Shown here: one piece after another, positions 29,727 through 41,950 of the stretch
How positions within the stretch are numbered: the stretch's first letter is position 1
How the letters are laid out: each line of letters begins with the position of its first letter
Source of the DNA: Candidatus Kinetoplastibacterium crithidii
Lineage (GTDB): Bacteria; Pseudomonadota; Gammaproteobacteria; Burkholderiales; Burkholderiaceae_B
Reading direction: 5' to 3'
Length of the DNA: 64,000 nt
Assembly (NCBI GenBank): GCA_027557655.1
Contig: CP064915.1
Coordinates: 496,001 to 560,000, forward strand
The notes under the pieces: model-generated
What the model saw: the letters and a program-made list of their open reading frames with translations, nothing else
Told to the model about the DNA's origin: nothing
The model's database searches: none
Position numbers and translations under genes: made by a program

Positions 29727-30902
29727 TCAAACATCAGGTATATCAAAAACTTTTCTTAAATAGAATAAATAATCTGGATCATCACACATTATTTTTTCTG
29801 GAGCATCAGAAATCTTTGCAACGGGCTGATCATTACAACGAACCATTTTCATAACAATCTGCAAAGGCTTAAAACCAAGATCATTTGTTAGATCTGTTCC
29901 TATACCAAAAGTAAGTTTACAAGCATTGGAGAAATATCTTGCTAATTCAATAGCTTTAGGAAAAGTCAAAGAATCTGAAAAAATCAATGTCTTATTTCGA
30001 GCATCTATTCTATTCTTTCTATAATGTTCTAAAATTCTGTTACCCCAAATAAATGGGTCTCCAGAATCATGGCGAACACCATCAAATAATTTACAAAAGT
30101 ACAAATCAAAATCCCTTAAAAAGGCATCTATTCCATAAACATCTGATAGTGCTATTCCTAGATCACCCCTATACTCCTTAGCCCAAATTTCAAACGCAAA
30201 AACCTGAGAATCTCGTAATCTCGGACCTAGTGATTGACAAGCTTGTAAATATTCATGACCCATTGTTCCTAATGGTGATACTCCATATTTTTGAGCTAAC
30301 ATAACGTTACTAGTTCCAGCAAAATTATGGAACATGTCATTTTTCATGGTATTTACAACCTCTTCATGCCAATTCTTAGAAAAACGACGTCTTGTACCAT
30401 ACTCCGCTACTCTAAAATCAACCAAGTTAGAACCTTTCAAAACCAAATCAATTTTTGCTTGTAGCCTCTTTCGCCCTTCATCTAAATTTAAATTATTACT
30501 ATTATGACGAAAATAAACTTCATTAACTATTGCTAAAACTGGTATTTCAAATAAAATAGTATGCAACCATGGACCTTTTACACTAATATTAATTTCACCT
30601 GTATTATTACTTTCTTCAACTGAAATACATTTTTTAGGGAGGTAAAATAATCTTAGAAAATCTATAAAATCACTTTTGATAAACCTTAGACTACCTAAAT
30701 AACTTAATTCATCTTCAGAAAATCTTAAGGAACAAAGATGATTAATTTCCTCTCTTATTTCATCAATGTATGGGCATAAATTAACCCCTGTATTTCTACA
30801 TTTATAACGATATTCTACATAAGCAGCAGGAAAATGGTGCAAAACCACTTGCATCATACTGAACTTATATAAATCTGTATCAAGTAAAGATTCTATTATC
30901 AT
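29727..30902 (-). CDS. pncB: Nicotinate phosphoribosyltransferase
   Basis: PncB converts nicotinate and PRPP to nicotinate mononucleotide, the first step of NAD salvage. The 391-residue protein starts [19 protein letters not shown], has the regulatory His216 in [13 protein letters not shown] (the residue phosphorylated in Salmonella), and [15 protein letters not shown] in the phosphate-binding part. The gene stands alone, with 98 bases to divergent fdxA. Its retention suggests that NAD is made from imported nicotinate, but the de novo genes cannot be judged from this window. Confidence 0.94.
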   Translation of the reverse strand: MIIESLLDTDLYKFSMMQVVLHHFPAAYVEYRYKCRNTGVNLCPYIDEIREEINHLCSLRFSEDELSYLGSLRFIKSDFIDFLRLFYLPKKCISVEESNNTGEINISVKGPWLHTILFEIPVLAIVNEVYFRHNSNNLNLDEGRKRLQAKIDLVLKGSNLVDFRVAEYGTRRRFSKNWHEEVVNTMKNDMFHNFAGTSNVMLAQKYGVSPLGTMGHEYLQACQSLGPRLRDSQVFAFEIWAKEYRGDLGIALSDVYGIDAFLRDFDLYFCKLFDGVRHDSGDPFIWGNRILEHYRKNRIDARNKTLIFSDSLTFPKAIELARYFSNACKLTFGIGTDLTNDLGFKPLQIVMKMVRCNDQPVAKISDAPEKIMCDDPDYLFYLRKVFDIPDV

Positions 30903-31000
30903 GGCTCTGTTATAAAAAACTTTTTTTAATATAACTAAAAGTTTACACTAACATGTTAAACATATTGCAACAATTTATTTATATCATAGGAGGTATATAA

Positions 31001-31324
31001 ATGACACATGTGGTTACAGAAAATTGTATTAATTGCAAATATACTAATTGCGTTGATGTTTGTCCTGTTGATTGTTTTAAAGAAGGAGAAAATTTTTTAG
31101 TAATTGATCCTGATGAATGTATAGATTGTGCAGTTTGTGTACCTGAATGTCCTGCAAATGCAATATTCTCTGATGAAGATTTGCCTGAAGATCAAAAAAT
31201 ATTTCTTTCTATTAATCAAGAATTATCAAAAACATTCAAAAATATTACCAGATCAAAACAAGCATTAAAAGATGCAGATGAATGGAAAGATATAAAAGGA
31301 AAAATAAAATATCTAAAACGTTAA
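31001..31324 (+). CDS. fdxA: Ferredoxin, 7Fe-8S type
   Basis: FdxA is a small electron carrier with one 3Fe-4S and one 4Fe-4S cluster. Its 107 residues hold the first motif [18 protein letters not shown], whose spacing is typical of the 7Fe type, and the second [16 protein letters not shown] near residues 40-55. The C-terminal extension is helical and charged. A strong AGGAGG lies about 7 bases before ATG 31001. It leads a run with ferredoxin reductase and rnfB, suggesting one redox operon. Confidence 0.94.
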   Translation: MTHVVTENCINCKYTNCVDVCPVDCFKEGENFLVIDPDECIDCAVCVPECPANAIFSDEDLPEDQKIFLSINQELSKTFKNITRSKQALKDADEWKDIKGKIKYLKR

Positions 31325-32128
31325 ATGATCATGATAGAACAAAAAATAAGCAAAAATTATACATCTCAAACTGTTGAGAATATTAAGATATGGAAAAATG
31401 GAAGTCTATTTTCTATAAAAACGACTAAAGATAAAAATTATGATTTCCAATCAGGTCAATTTGCTCGTCTGGGATTGATAAACAAAACTAAAACTAATCA
31501 CCCACTAATATGGAGAGCATACTCCATAGTTAGCGCACCTCATGAGAATTTTTTAGAATTTTACTATACTATAATTAATAAAGGAGAATTTAGTAAAATT
31601 TTATTAAACCTGGAAACAAAAGATCATATATTTATAGAAAAAAAAGCATATGGATTTTTAACTATAAATCAATTTCTTGGACCGACGATAAAAAATCAAA
31701 ATAATAAACTTTGGCTTATTGCTACAGGAACAGGTTTATCAGCTTATATTTCAATATTACGAAATCATAAAACTTGGGAATATTTTGACAAAATTTTTTT
31801 ATTACATAGTACTAAATTTTTTGATGAGTTATCATACAAAGAAGAATTAGAAATTCTAGCTAAAACAAATAAAAGATTTGAATATTTACCAATAACAACA
31901 AGAGAAAAATCATCAGTTTTATCAGGAACAAGAATCACGTCCTTGGTCATGAACGGCAATTTAGAAAAGATAACAAAAGAAACGATCGACCCAGAATCTT
32001 CTAAAATAATGCTGTGTGGAAATCCGACAATGGTATTGGAGATGCGTAAAATACTATATGATAGAGGATTTTATACTTCAAAACAAAATATTGTTGGTAA
32101 TCTTGCTATGGAACGTTATTGGATCTAA
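31325..32128 (+). CDS. fpr: Ferredoxin-NADP reductase
   Basis: Fpr exchanges electrons between NADPH and ferredoxin, here presumably FdxA encoded just before it. The 267-residue flavoprotein has the FAD-binding RAYSIVSAP near residue 60, the NADP-binding [14 protein letters not shown] near 135, and [14 protein letters not shown] near 235; it ends in ERYW-type C-terminal residues typical of bacterial Fpr. ATG 31325 follows the fdxA stop without any gap, with a second ATG at 31331, so coupling to fdxA is likely. Confidence 0.92.
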   Translation: MIMIEQKISKNYTSQTVENIKIWKNGSLFSIKTTKDKNYDFQSGQFARLGLINKTKTNHPLIWRAYSIVSAPHENFLEFYYTIINKGEFSKILLNLETKDHIFIEKKAYGFLTINQFLGPTIKNQNNKLWLIATGTGLSAYISILRNHKTWEYFDKIFLLHSTKFFDELSYKEELEILAKTNKRFEYLPITTREKSSVLSGTRITSLVMNGNLEKITKETIDPESSKIMLCGNPTMVLEMRKILYDRGFYTSKQNIVGNLAMERYWI

Positions 32129-32141
32129 TTATTATAAGAAT

Positions 32142-32789
32142 ATGATACAGAATGACAAACAAAAAAAATTACTAGATATAATTGATGCAATACTACCTCA
32201 AACACAATGTGGCAAATGTGGATATCAAGCTTGCAGACCTTATGCAGAAGCTTTATCTAATGGAAATGCAAAAATAAACCTTTGTCCTCCAGGTGGTGAT
32301 GATGTTATAAATAAACTAGCTAATGTTCTAAATAAACAAATAATACCTCTTGATACTTCAAGAGGTACATATGTTGGCTATAAAATAGCAGTTATAGATG
32401 AAAATATATGTATAGGATGTACAATATGCATAAATAAATGTCCAGTTGATGCAATAATTGGAGCTCCAAAAAAGATGCATGTTATAGTTCAAGAATGGTG
32501 TACCGGATGTGAACTTTGCATTGACCCATGCCCTGTTGATTGCATAAAAATGATTTCTACCAATAAATTATGGACGCAAAAAGATGCTAATAATTCCAGA
32601 ATAAGAAGAGAGAAACATCAAAATAGAATTAAACCAAAAACTTCTATGGATATACATTTGACAGAAATTATTAATGACCAAAATAATGATAATAATATTG
32701 GTATTAATAATAACAAAAAATCTATAAAAGAAAAATTAGACTTAATAAAGCAAATTAATCTCAAAGCAAAAGAAAAAAGAAACAAATAA
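32142..32789 (+). CDS. rnfB: RnfB-like electron transport protein, soluble form
   Basis: This protein resembles RnfB without the N-terminal membrane anchor. With the start at ATG 32142 it has 215 residues. A 4Fe-4S domain comes first ([20 protein letters not shown] and CPPGG), then two ferredoxin clusters, [16 protein letters not shown] and [16 protein letters not shown], and a basic C-terminal tail. An upstream open frame to 32016 overlaps fpr and is rejected. No other rnf subunits are nearby, which is normal for betaproteobacteria, where rnfB precedes nth. Its electron partner is unproven; FdxA and Fpr are the neighbours. Confidence 0.88.
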   Translation: MIQNDKQKKLLDIIDAILPQTQCGKCGYQACRPYAEALSNGNAKINLCPPGGDDVINKLANVLNKQIIPLDTSRGTYVGYKIAVIDENICIGCTICINKCPVDAIIGAPKKMHVIVQEWCTGCELCIDPCPVDCIKMISTNKLWTQKDANNSRIRREKHQNRIKPKTSMDIHLTEIINDQNNDNNIGINNNKKSIKEKLDLIKQINLKAKEKRNK

Positions 32790-32802
32790 ATTTATATCTA
32801 TA

Positions 32803-33477
32803 ATGGAAAAAGAAAAAATAATTAATATATTCAAGCGTTTTCAAAAAACAAACCCGAATCCACGAACCGAACTTGAATATAATTCTGCTTTCCAATTACT
32901 GATAGCAGTCATCTTATCAGCACAGTCAACTGATAAATCTGTAAATGCTGTAACAAAAAATCTATTTTTAAACTATGGAACACCAAAATTATTAATAAAA
33001 CTAGGTATTGAGGGAATAGAATCTCATATAAAAAGCATAGGGTTATATAAATCAAAATCAAAAAATATTTTTAAAACATCTATGATTATAGATGAGTATT
33101 TTAATGGGCAAGTTCCTAAAAACAGAGAAGATTTAGAACTCTTACCTGGAGTAGGAAGAAAAACAGCAAACATAATATTAAATGTCATATTCCAACAACC
33201 AACAATTGCAGTTGATACTCATGTATTTAGAGTATCTAATAGAACTGGCTTAGCACAAGGAAAAAATGTTTTAGAAGTTGAAAATAATCTACTAAATAAT
33301 ATTCCAGAAGAATATTTACAAAATGCTCACCATTGGCTAATTATTCTTGGTAGATATACTTGCAAAAAAAAATCACCAAAATGTAATATATGTTTAATAA
33401 ATGATATATGTGAATACGAACATAAATCAGATATAAATCATATATCTAAAAAAATTAAAAAAACAATCTTAAATTAG
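32803..33477 (+). CDS. nth: Endonuclease III
   Basis: Nth is a DNA glycosylase and AP lyase for oxidised pyrimidines. The 224-residue protein has the catalytic lysine in the helix-hairpin-helix LPGVGRKTANIIL near residue 120, the aspartate in VDTHVFRVSNRTG near 138, and a C-terminal 4Fe-4S site with C-x6-C-x2-C-x5-C spacing at CKKKSPKCNICLINDIC. It follows rnfB by 13 bases. With Mfd, RecO, LigA and a uracil glycosylase, it shows that base-excision repair is still served. Confidence 0.95.
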   Translation: MEKEKIINIFKRFQKTNPNPRTELEYNSAFQLLIAVILSAQSTDKSVNAVTKNLFLNYGTPKLLIKLGIEGIESHIKSIGLYKSKSKNIFKTSMIIDEYFNGQVPKNREDLELLPGVGRKTANIILNVIFQQPTIAVDTHVFRVSNRTGLAQGKNVLEVENNLLNNIPEEYLQNAHHWLIILGRYTCKKKSPKCNICLINDICEYEHKSDINHISKKIKKTILN

Positions 33478-33486
33478 GATAAATAA

Positions 33487-34047
33487 GTGAATAAAATTCT
33501 TATAAACATATTTCCAATATCTGTTTTCTTCTTATCTTATAATTATACAAATGATATATACATTGCCACAAAAATTTTAGTTTTACTATGTATACTACAA
33601 TTAATAGTATTGAAATTACAAAAAAATAAAATAGATAATGTAATGATGTTAAGCACATTATTAGTAATAATAATGGGTACTGCTACAGTAATATGCAGAG
33701 ATGATTTCTTTATAAAACTAAAACCAACCATAATATATCTAGGATTTGCTATATCAATGTTAGTAGCAAATATATGTTTTAAAAAGAATTTAGTTTATAT
33801 AGTCTTACATAAGAAAATTAATTTACCAATTAAAATATGGAATAATCTAAATATTTCATGGATTTGTTTTTTTTTCATGCTTAGTTTATTCAATGCATTT
33901 ATTGCTTTCTCTGGTTTATTTTCCCAGAAAACATGGGTAAATTTTAGAACATTTGGAATATTAATAATATTACTTACATACGCTTTTATACAATTAATTT
34001 TAATAAAAAAACATATAAAGAATGAACCTTTAACAAATAAAGAATAA
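33487..34047 (+). CDS. yciB: Inner-membrane septation protein A (YciB/IspZ family)
   Basis: YciB proteins are five-segment inner-membrane proteins linked to cell-envelope synthesis and division. The 186-residue product starts at GTG 33487. It has ILINIFPISVFFLSYNY at the N-terminus, the loop IGF-like KLKPTIIYLGFAI, and WVNFRTFGI near residue 150, which match the family layout. It lies between nth and a bolA-like gene with 5-9-base gaps, so it is probably in the same transcript. Sequence identity is weak outside these blocks. Confidence 0.85.
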   Translation: MNKILINIFPISVFFLSYNYTNDIYIATKILVLLCILQLIVLKLQKNKIDNVMMLSTLLVIIMGTATVICRDDFFIKLKPTIIYLGFAISMLVANICFKKNLVYIVLHKKINLPIKIWNNLNISWICFFFMLSLFNAFIAFSGLFSQKTWVNFRTFGILIILLTYAFIQLILIKKHIKNEPLTNKE

Positions 34048-34052
34048 AAAAT

Positions 34053-34319
34053 ATGAAAGAACAAAATGAAAATACATTAGTTTGTCTAATAAAAAATAGG
34101 TTAGCCGTTTTACAACCAATTTTTTTAGAAGTAATTGATCTATCTGATTTGCATAAAAATCATAATAAACCAGAGAATTCAGGACATTATAAAGTCATAA
34201 TAAAATCTGATAAATTTATCAACCTATCTAAAATAGAACAGCATAGAACAGTATATAAATGTCTAGATGGTTTAATACCTTCACCAATACATGCTATTAT
34301 TTTAGAGATAAGAAATTAA
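34053..34319 (+). CDS. bolA: BolA family protein
   Basis: BolA proteins are small alpha-beta proteins that pair with monothiol glutaredoxins in iron-sulfur handling and, in E. coli, affect cell shape. The 88-residue product has the family core SGHYKVIIKSDKF and EQHRTVYKCL, with the conserved histidines, and ends PSPIHAIILEI, where family members read IHALSI or similar. It sits 5 bases after yciB and 25 before the parvulin gene, the yciB-bolA-ppiC order seen in Bordetella relatives. Confidence 0.9.
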   Translation: MKEQNENTLVCLIKNRLAVLQPIFLEVIDLSDLHKNHNKPENSGHYKVIIKSDKFINLSKIEQHRTVYKCLDGLIPSPIHAIILEIRN

Positions 34320-34344
34320 CTATAGTAAATGATAAAGGTGAAAT

Positions 34345-35121
34345 ATGAAAAAAATCATAATGTTTATAACTATACTTTTAATATCAAATGTAACTTCTGC
34401 TCAGAATATAGCATCAGTCAATGGCCATAATATTACTCAAGAAAATTTAGAAAATTTTGTTTCTCTGCTTATAAACCAAGGTGCTTCTGACTCAAAGGAA
34501 CTAAGAGAGCAAATAAAAGAAGAACTAATAAATAGACAAATTCTATTACAAGAAGCTGAAAAAAATGGCACTATAAATAATCCTATAGTACAAACTGAAA
34601 TACAACTTGCAAAAGAAAGTATAATAGTAAGATCTTTTCTAACAGATTTCTTAAAAAAAAATAAAATAACTGATAATGAAATAGAAAGACAATATGAGAA
34701 ACTAAAGAAAGAACAATCTTCTAAAAAAGAATATAAAGTAAGTCATATACTGACAGATAATAAAAATGATGCAATTAATATAATTAAAAAACTCAACAAA
34801 GATGTATCAAAATTTACTGAAATAGCAAAAGATACCTCTAAAGATGAAAGCAGTAGAATAAATGGTGGTTTATTAGGATGGAGCAATACTGAAGAATATG
34901 TAGAAGAATTTGCAAATGCTGTCAAAAATCTTACACCTGGAACAATATCACAAAATCCAATCAAAACAAAATTTGGATGGCATATCATCAAATTAGATGA
35001 CACTAGGAACCTAGAATTTCCAGAACTAAACCAAGTACGACCACAAATAGAAGAAATGTTAAAACAACAAATGCTAGCAAATTTGCAAAACGAATTACGT
35101 TTAAAATCTATTATTAAATAA
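34345..35121 (+). CDS. Periplasmic parvulin-type peptidyl-prolyl isomerase
   Basis: This isomerase assists folding of exported proteins in the periplasm. A signal peptide ends near SNVTSAQ (residue 19). A SurA-like N-terminal helical region follows, and a parvulin domain covers about residues 130-230, with YKVSHIL, GGLLGW and FGWHIIKL as its conserved strands. The 258 residues match the PpiC/PrsA-like proteins of betaproteobacteria. AAGGTG precedes ATG 34345. The stop codon lies inside a 24-base perfect palindrome that may end transcription before convergent ligA. Confidence 0.9.
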   Translation: MKKIIMFITILLISNVTSAQNIASVNGHNITQENLENFVSLLINQGASDSKELREQIKEELINRQILLQEAEKNGTINNPIVQTEIQLAKESIIVRSFLTDFLKKNKITDNEIERQYEKLKKEQSSKKEYKVSHILTDNKNDAINIIKKLNKDVSKFTEIAKDTSKDESSRINGGLLGWSNTEEYVEEFANAVKNLTPGTISQNPIKTKFGWHIIKLDDTRNLEFPELNQVRPQIEEMLKQQMLANLQNELRLKSIIK

Positions 35122-35133
35122 TTATTTAATAAT
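35110..35133. repeat. 24-base perfect AT palindrome at the parvulin gene stop, possible weak terminator
   Basis: The 24 bases from 35110 are identical to their own reverse complement, contain only A and T, and include the stop codon of the parvulin gene. Five T residues follow at once. Folded as a hairpin it would give a 10-bp stem with a 4-base loop. It lies between convergent genes, so it may serve as a weak terminator; chance in AT-rich DNA is also possible. Confidence 0.45.
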
Positions 35134-35152
35134 TTTTATACAATAATCTAGT

Positions 35153-38162
<3,010 letters not shown>

Positions 38163-38437
38163 CTCTGATTGATTAGATGTTATAAAATAAATAAACTAAG
38201 TAATTGACAAATTCAAATTTTGTATTTGAAAAATAAATGTAATATTGAACAAGTATATATTATAAGCATAAAGTTAAACTATTGTTATTACTTTAACAAA
38301 ATTAAAAAATATCCCAAGTCTGAATAGCACGCACAATAGAATTTGTGAGCAACATTTCAAATAAGTATTTAAACCTATGAAATAATTATTATTAAATATA
38401 TTATATAATTTAACTTTAAAAAATTAGAGGAAGATTT

Positions 38438-39727
38438 TTGAAAAAAGAATTCTATACTATCATGGCTGCACAGGCTCTTTCATCCTTAGCCGACAATGCT
38501 TTGTTCATAGCTGTTATATCACTAATCATTGAACTAAATGGTCCTGCTTGGGTTATTCCGCTTATGAAATGGTCATTTGCTTTATCTTATGTCGTCCTAG
38601 CTCCATTTGTTGGCATAATATCTGATAAATTTCCAAAAGGTCATGTTATGTTTTATTCAAATCTGATTAAAATACTAGGATGCTTATTAATAATTTTTAT
38701 TCCAACACTAAGTTGTGATTTAGATGTAAAAATATATTTGATATCATTATCATACAGCCTAGTAGGGATAGGTGCTGCAATATATTCTCCAGCAAAATAC
38801 GGCATAGTAACTGAAATACTTCCTGCAAAAATGCTTGTGCAAGGTAATAGTTGGATTGAAGGCCTAACAGTATTATCTATAATAATAGGAACCTGTCTTG
38901 GTGGGTATTTAATTACTCCTAGCACTTCAAATTTTTTAGTCAACCAATCATACTTATCCTATTTTGCTAACTCATCATCAGAAATGGCAGTGTTTATAAT
39001 ATTACATATATATATATCTGCTGCTATATTTAATCTAATGATAAAAAAAACAAATATTATATATACAATAAAAAATAAAAATACAATTGAAATTTTTAGA
39101 AATTTTTATCAGAGCTTATTAATAATATATAAAGACGAATTAGGCAGAGTTTCTCTATTTGTTACAACTGTTTTTTGGGGAGCAAGTGCAAGTTTACAAT
39201 TAATAGTTATTAAATGGGGCCAAATACATCTTGGATATTCTATAGACCAAACTTCTATACTGATGGGTATTGTAGCAATAGGAACAATAATAGGAGCAAC
39301 AGCAGTAGCAAAATATCTCAGATTAAGTCAGGCCTTATCTACTATACCTATAGGAATAACCATGGGATTATTAATGTTATTAATGCCTTTTATACAAACA
39401 GAGATGAATGCTTATTTACTATTAATTGTCACTGGAGTATTAGCTGGTTTCTTTGTAGTCCCAATGAATGCATTGCTACAGCACAGAGGTTATAAGTTGC
39501 TTTCTGCTGGTAATTCTATTGCTGTTCAAAATTTTAATGAACAGCTAAATATACTAATTATGATAAGTTTTTATACTATTCTTGTTTGGTTTAATGTAGA
39601 TATAGATAATATAATTATTATATATGGAATGATAGTAAGTATATCGATGTCTTACTGCCTATTATATATACATACAAATAAAAAATTATATAGAAAATTA
39701 TTAGCAATATTAGACAAAGAAACATAA
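38438..39727 (+). CDS. lplT: LplT-like lysophospholipid transporter (major facilitator superfamily)
   Basis: LplT flips or imports lysophospholipids across the inner membrane, and in E. coli works with the acyltransferase Aas. The 429-residue protein has about twelve hydrophobic segments and the family start FYTIMAAQALSSLADNALFIA; the loop GIISDKFPKGHVM carries the MFS charge pattern, and GFFVVPMNALLQHRG near residue 340 is typical. Translation starts at TTG 38438, with GAGGAAG upstream. No aas gene is seen near it. Substrate is inferred from the family only. Confidence 0.88.
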   Translation: MKKEFYTIMAAQALSSLADNALFIAVISLIIELNGPAWVIPLMKWSFALSYVVLAPFVGIISDKFPKGHVMFYSNLIKILGCLLIIFIPTLSCDLDVKIYLISLSYSLVGIGAAIYSPAKYGIVTEILPAKMLVQGNSWIEGLTVLSIIIGTCLGGYLITPSTSNFLVNQSYLSYFANSSSEMAVFIILHIYISAAIFNLMIKKTNIIYTIKNKNTIEIFRNFYQSLLIIYKDELGRVSLFVTTVFWGASASLQLIVIKWGQIHLGYSIDQTSILMGIVAIGTIIGATAVAKYLRLSQALSTIPIGITMGLLMLLMPFIQTEMNAYLLLIVTGVLAGFFVVPMNALLQHRGYKLLSAGNSIAVQNFNEQLNILIMISFYTILVWFNVDIDNIIIIYGMIVSISMSYCLLYIHTNKKLYRKLLAILDKET

Positions 39728-39735
39728 AACTAGTT

Positions 39736-40488
39736 TCATATGCTCTTTAATAAACAAAGATCATCCCAGACCAAGGATTTTTCTTCTGGTTTGCGTAATA
39801 AATATGCAGGATGATAGCTTACAACAACTGGAATATTATTTGATTGATTGCCATGAGAAAAGTAGTGAATTTTCCCCCTAAGTTCTCTTATACTTAAACT
39901 ATTGTTTAAAACAGCATTTGCAGAAAATTTTCCCAAAACAAAAATTTTATTTGGCTTCAAAAAATCAATCTGCTCTAACAAAAACGGACGACATAATTCT
40001 AATTCTTCAGGTTTTGGATTTCTATTAGCAGGAGGTCTACATTTAACTATATTTGTAATAAAAGTATCTCTATCTCTATAAATTTCAATTGCATTAAGCA
40101 TTTGATCCAAAAGCTTACCTGATTTACCTACGAAGGGAATTCCTGTAGCATCTTCCTGTTCTCCAGGAGCCTCCCCTATTATTAGACACAAACCTTTAGA
40201 TATATTTCCTGAACCAAAAACTACATTTTTCCTATAATGACATAAATCACATAATTTACAACTATTTACTAAATTTTTTAGTATGTCAAAATTATTAGAA
40301 TTAATTTTATCTGTATGATAGTCTTGAACTCTATTTTCTACAGACCGATTAGATGTTTTCAAAAAAAAATCCTTATGCTTTTCTCTATCTAGACTATTTT
40401 TATCAGAAATAATACGCACTCCTATCTCTTTCAATAAGATACGATGTATATAACTAACTGAATTCTTATTCTTTAAATAAAAAAACAT
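39736..40488 (-). CDS. Uracil-DNA glycosylase, family 4-like with iron-sulfur cluster
   Basis: This enzyme removes uracil from DNA. The 250 residues include CKLCDLC, two of the cysteines of the 4Fe-4S cluster, then GEAPGEQEDATGIPFVGKSG, the active-site motif of family 4 enzymes, and a C-terminal SYHPAYLLRKPE with the conserved histidine. NIVKCRPPANRNPKPEE is also a family feature. The N-terminal 70 residues are poorly conserved. It lies 10 bases downstream of the tsaB-rimI gene; genome GC content this low makes cytosine-deamination repair relevant. Confidence 0.92.
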   Translation of the reverse strand: MFFYLKNKNSVSYIHRILLKEIGVRIISDKNSLDREKHKDFFLKTSNRSVENRVQDYHTDKINSNNFDILKNLVNSCKLCDLCHYRKNVVFGSGNISKGLCLIIGEAPGEQEDATGIPFVGKSGKLLDQMLNAIEIYRDRDTFITNIVKCRPPANRNPKPEELELCRPFLLEQIDFLKPNKIFVLGKFSANAVLNNSLSIRELRGKIHYFSHGNQSNNIPVVVSYHPAYLLRKPEEKSLVWDDLCLLKSI

Positions 40489-40498
40489 AACAATTTTA

Positions 40499-41743
40499 TT
40501 AACATAGTTTTTTTTCCATCACAATTGCACTTTCAGTTTTAGAATTATGAAGAACATAGTATTTTTCTCTTTTACCTATTTTAGAAAAACCATATTTTTT
40601 GTAAAAATTCATAGCATTTATATTATGCTCTCCAACTTCTATTATAATACTATTCAATCTATTTTCTTTAGAAATTTGTATACACCTATCTAATAATTTA
40701 GAACCAATACCAATATTTTGAACATCCTCATGAACGGCAATACGTAATAAATGAACAACATCAGGAGCAATCATCATCACAAAGAAACCTAATATACTTT
40801 CCTTATACTTAGCTACATAAGAGATATATCCAACATTAAGACAATCTTGAAAATTACCATAAGACCAAGGAACTAATTGTACCTTAGCATCCAGCAACAT
40901 AACATCATTAATATCGCTAATAGTCATTTTGCTTAAATGTATTTCTGAAAGAAAAGAACTTGTTTTAGGATTACCTCCATTATTATAGAGCAATTCATTT
41001 TTTGTAAAAGCAACTTTATTCCTTATATAAACAGGCTCAATATCGTTAAATTTTTTTTCTTTGTCAAGAAAGTAATTCTTAGATATAAGAGCTAAAATAT
41101 CTGAGGATGGGTTAGTAATATCAGAATGAATAACACCTTTAGGTATTCTTAATGCTGATTCATAAATACGCCATGAATCACCAACTAATATAATATTAGT
41201 TTTTTTATAAATTGATTTCCATTGGTTAACATGAAATGTTAACCACAATGATAGATCATGAACAGAGATAAGGGCAGGTTCAAACAAAGTTTTACAATTA
41301 CTACTAGTAAAAGAATCTATTAAATAGACCCCTATATATACTTCGTTCATTCTAGCATCTATAGAAGATATTATGATATTATAGGCATTTGAAGATTCTA
41401 TTTGTGCTTGAAAAGCCATAGAGTATAAAGAGATTATAGGTATAATTGGGATTTTTAAAAACATACCGATAGACTTTGCAATGCTACAAGATAACCTGAT
41501 TCCTGTAAATTTACCAGGACCTTGGTCAAATGAAACTGCATCCAATTCACTCTTATCTAATTTTGTTTCTGATAAAATAGATTCTATAACAGGTATTATA
41601 TACTCAGAGGGTAATCTTTCTTTAGGAATTTTTGATGAAATTATATCTTTAATAACTCCATCTAAATCAAAAAATATTATAGATACACTACAAATTTCTG
41701 TAGAAGACTCTATAGCTAACAAATTAATAATCTTATTATTCAT
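40499..41743 (-). CDS. TsaB-RimI fusion: tRNA t6A synthesis subunit joined to ribosomal protein acetyltransferase
   Basis: Residues 1 to about 255 resemble TsaB, the partner of TsaD and TsaE in making t6A37 on ANN-decoding tRNAs: LLAIESSTEICSVSI at the start, GPGKFTGIRLSCSIAK near 75-90, and PVYIRNKVAFTKNE at the end. Residues from about 270 to 414 are a GNAT acetyltransferase like RimI, which acetylates the N-terminus of protein S18; LRIAVHEDVQNIGIGSKLLD is its acetyl-CoA motif and NFYKKYGF its end motif. One frame covers both without a stop. The separate genes are commonly adjacent, so a gene fusion is the simplest reading. ATG 41743 starts it. Confidence 0.9.
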   Translation of the reverse strand: MNNKIINLLAIESSTEICSVSIIFFDLDGVIKDIISSKIPKERLPSEYIIPVIESILSETKLDKSELDAVSFDQGPGKFTGIRLSCSIAKSIGMFLKIPIIPIISLYSMAFQAQIESSNAYNIIISSIDARMNEVYIGVYLIDSFTSSNCKTLFEPALISVHDLSLWLTFHVNQWKSIYKKTNIILVGDSWRIYESALRIPKGVIHSDITNPSSDILALISKNYFLDKEKKFNDIEPVYIRNKVAFTKNELLYNNGGNPKTSSFLSEIHLSKMTISDINDVMLLDAKVQLVPWSYGNFQDCLNVGYISYVAKYKESILGFFVMMIAPDVVHLLRIAVHEDVQNIGIGSKLLDRCIQISKENRLNSIIIEVGEHNINAMNFYKKYGFSKIGKREKYYVLHNSKTESAIVMEKKLC

Positions 41744-41950
41744 AATAATTTATTATATATATACCATTTGAAAAATTTATAAAAATTAACAGATTTAGAT
41801 AAGAACTGTAATACTAAATATTATTCTATGATTTCTAGCAAATAAAATAATAATCTATCATTTATATCATTTTATATGATATAAAAAATAATTAATGCTT
41901 GTATTAAAATAATTTAAAAATTAAAATCTTTATTATTCAAAGGAGCTTTT

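Noticed and set aside
32016..32141. N-terminal extension of the rnfB frame that could be taken as a membrane anchor
   Set aside because: It lies wholly inside fpr in another frame, and family similarity begins at [11 protein letters not shown]; the anchorless form is normal in betaproteobacteria.
38302..38376. Short minus-strand peptide FEMLLTNSIVRAIQTWDIF ending in a stop, in a slightly more GC-rich patch before lplT
   Set aside because: It looked like the C-terminus of a lost gene, but I could not match it to smc, alr or any other expected neighbour, and it is only about 24 codons long.
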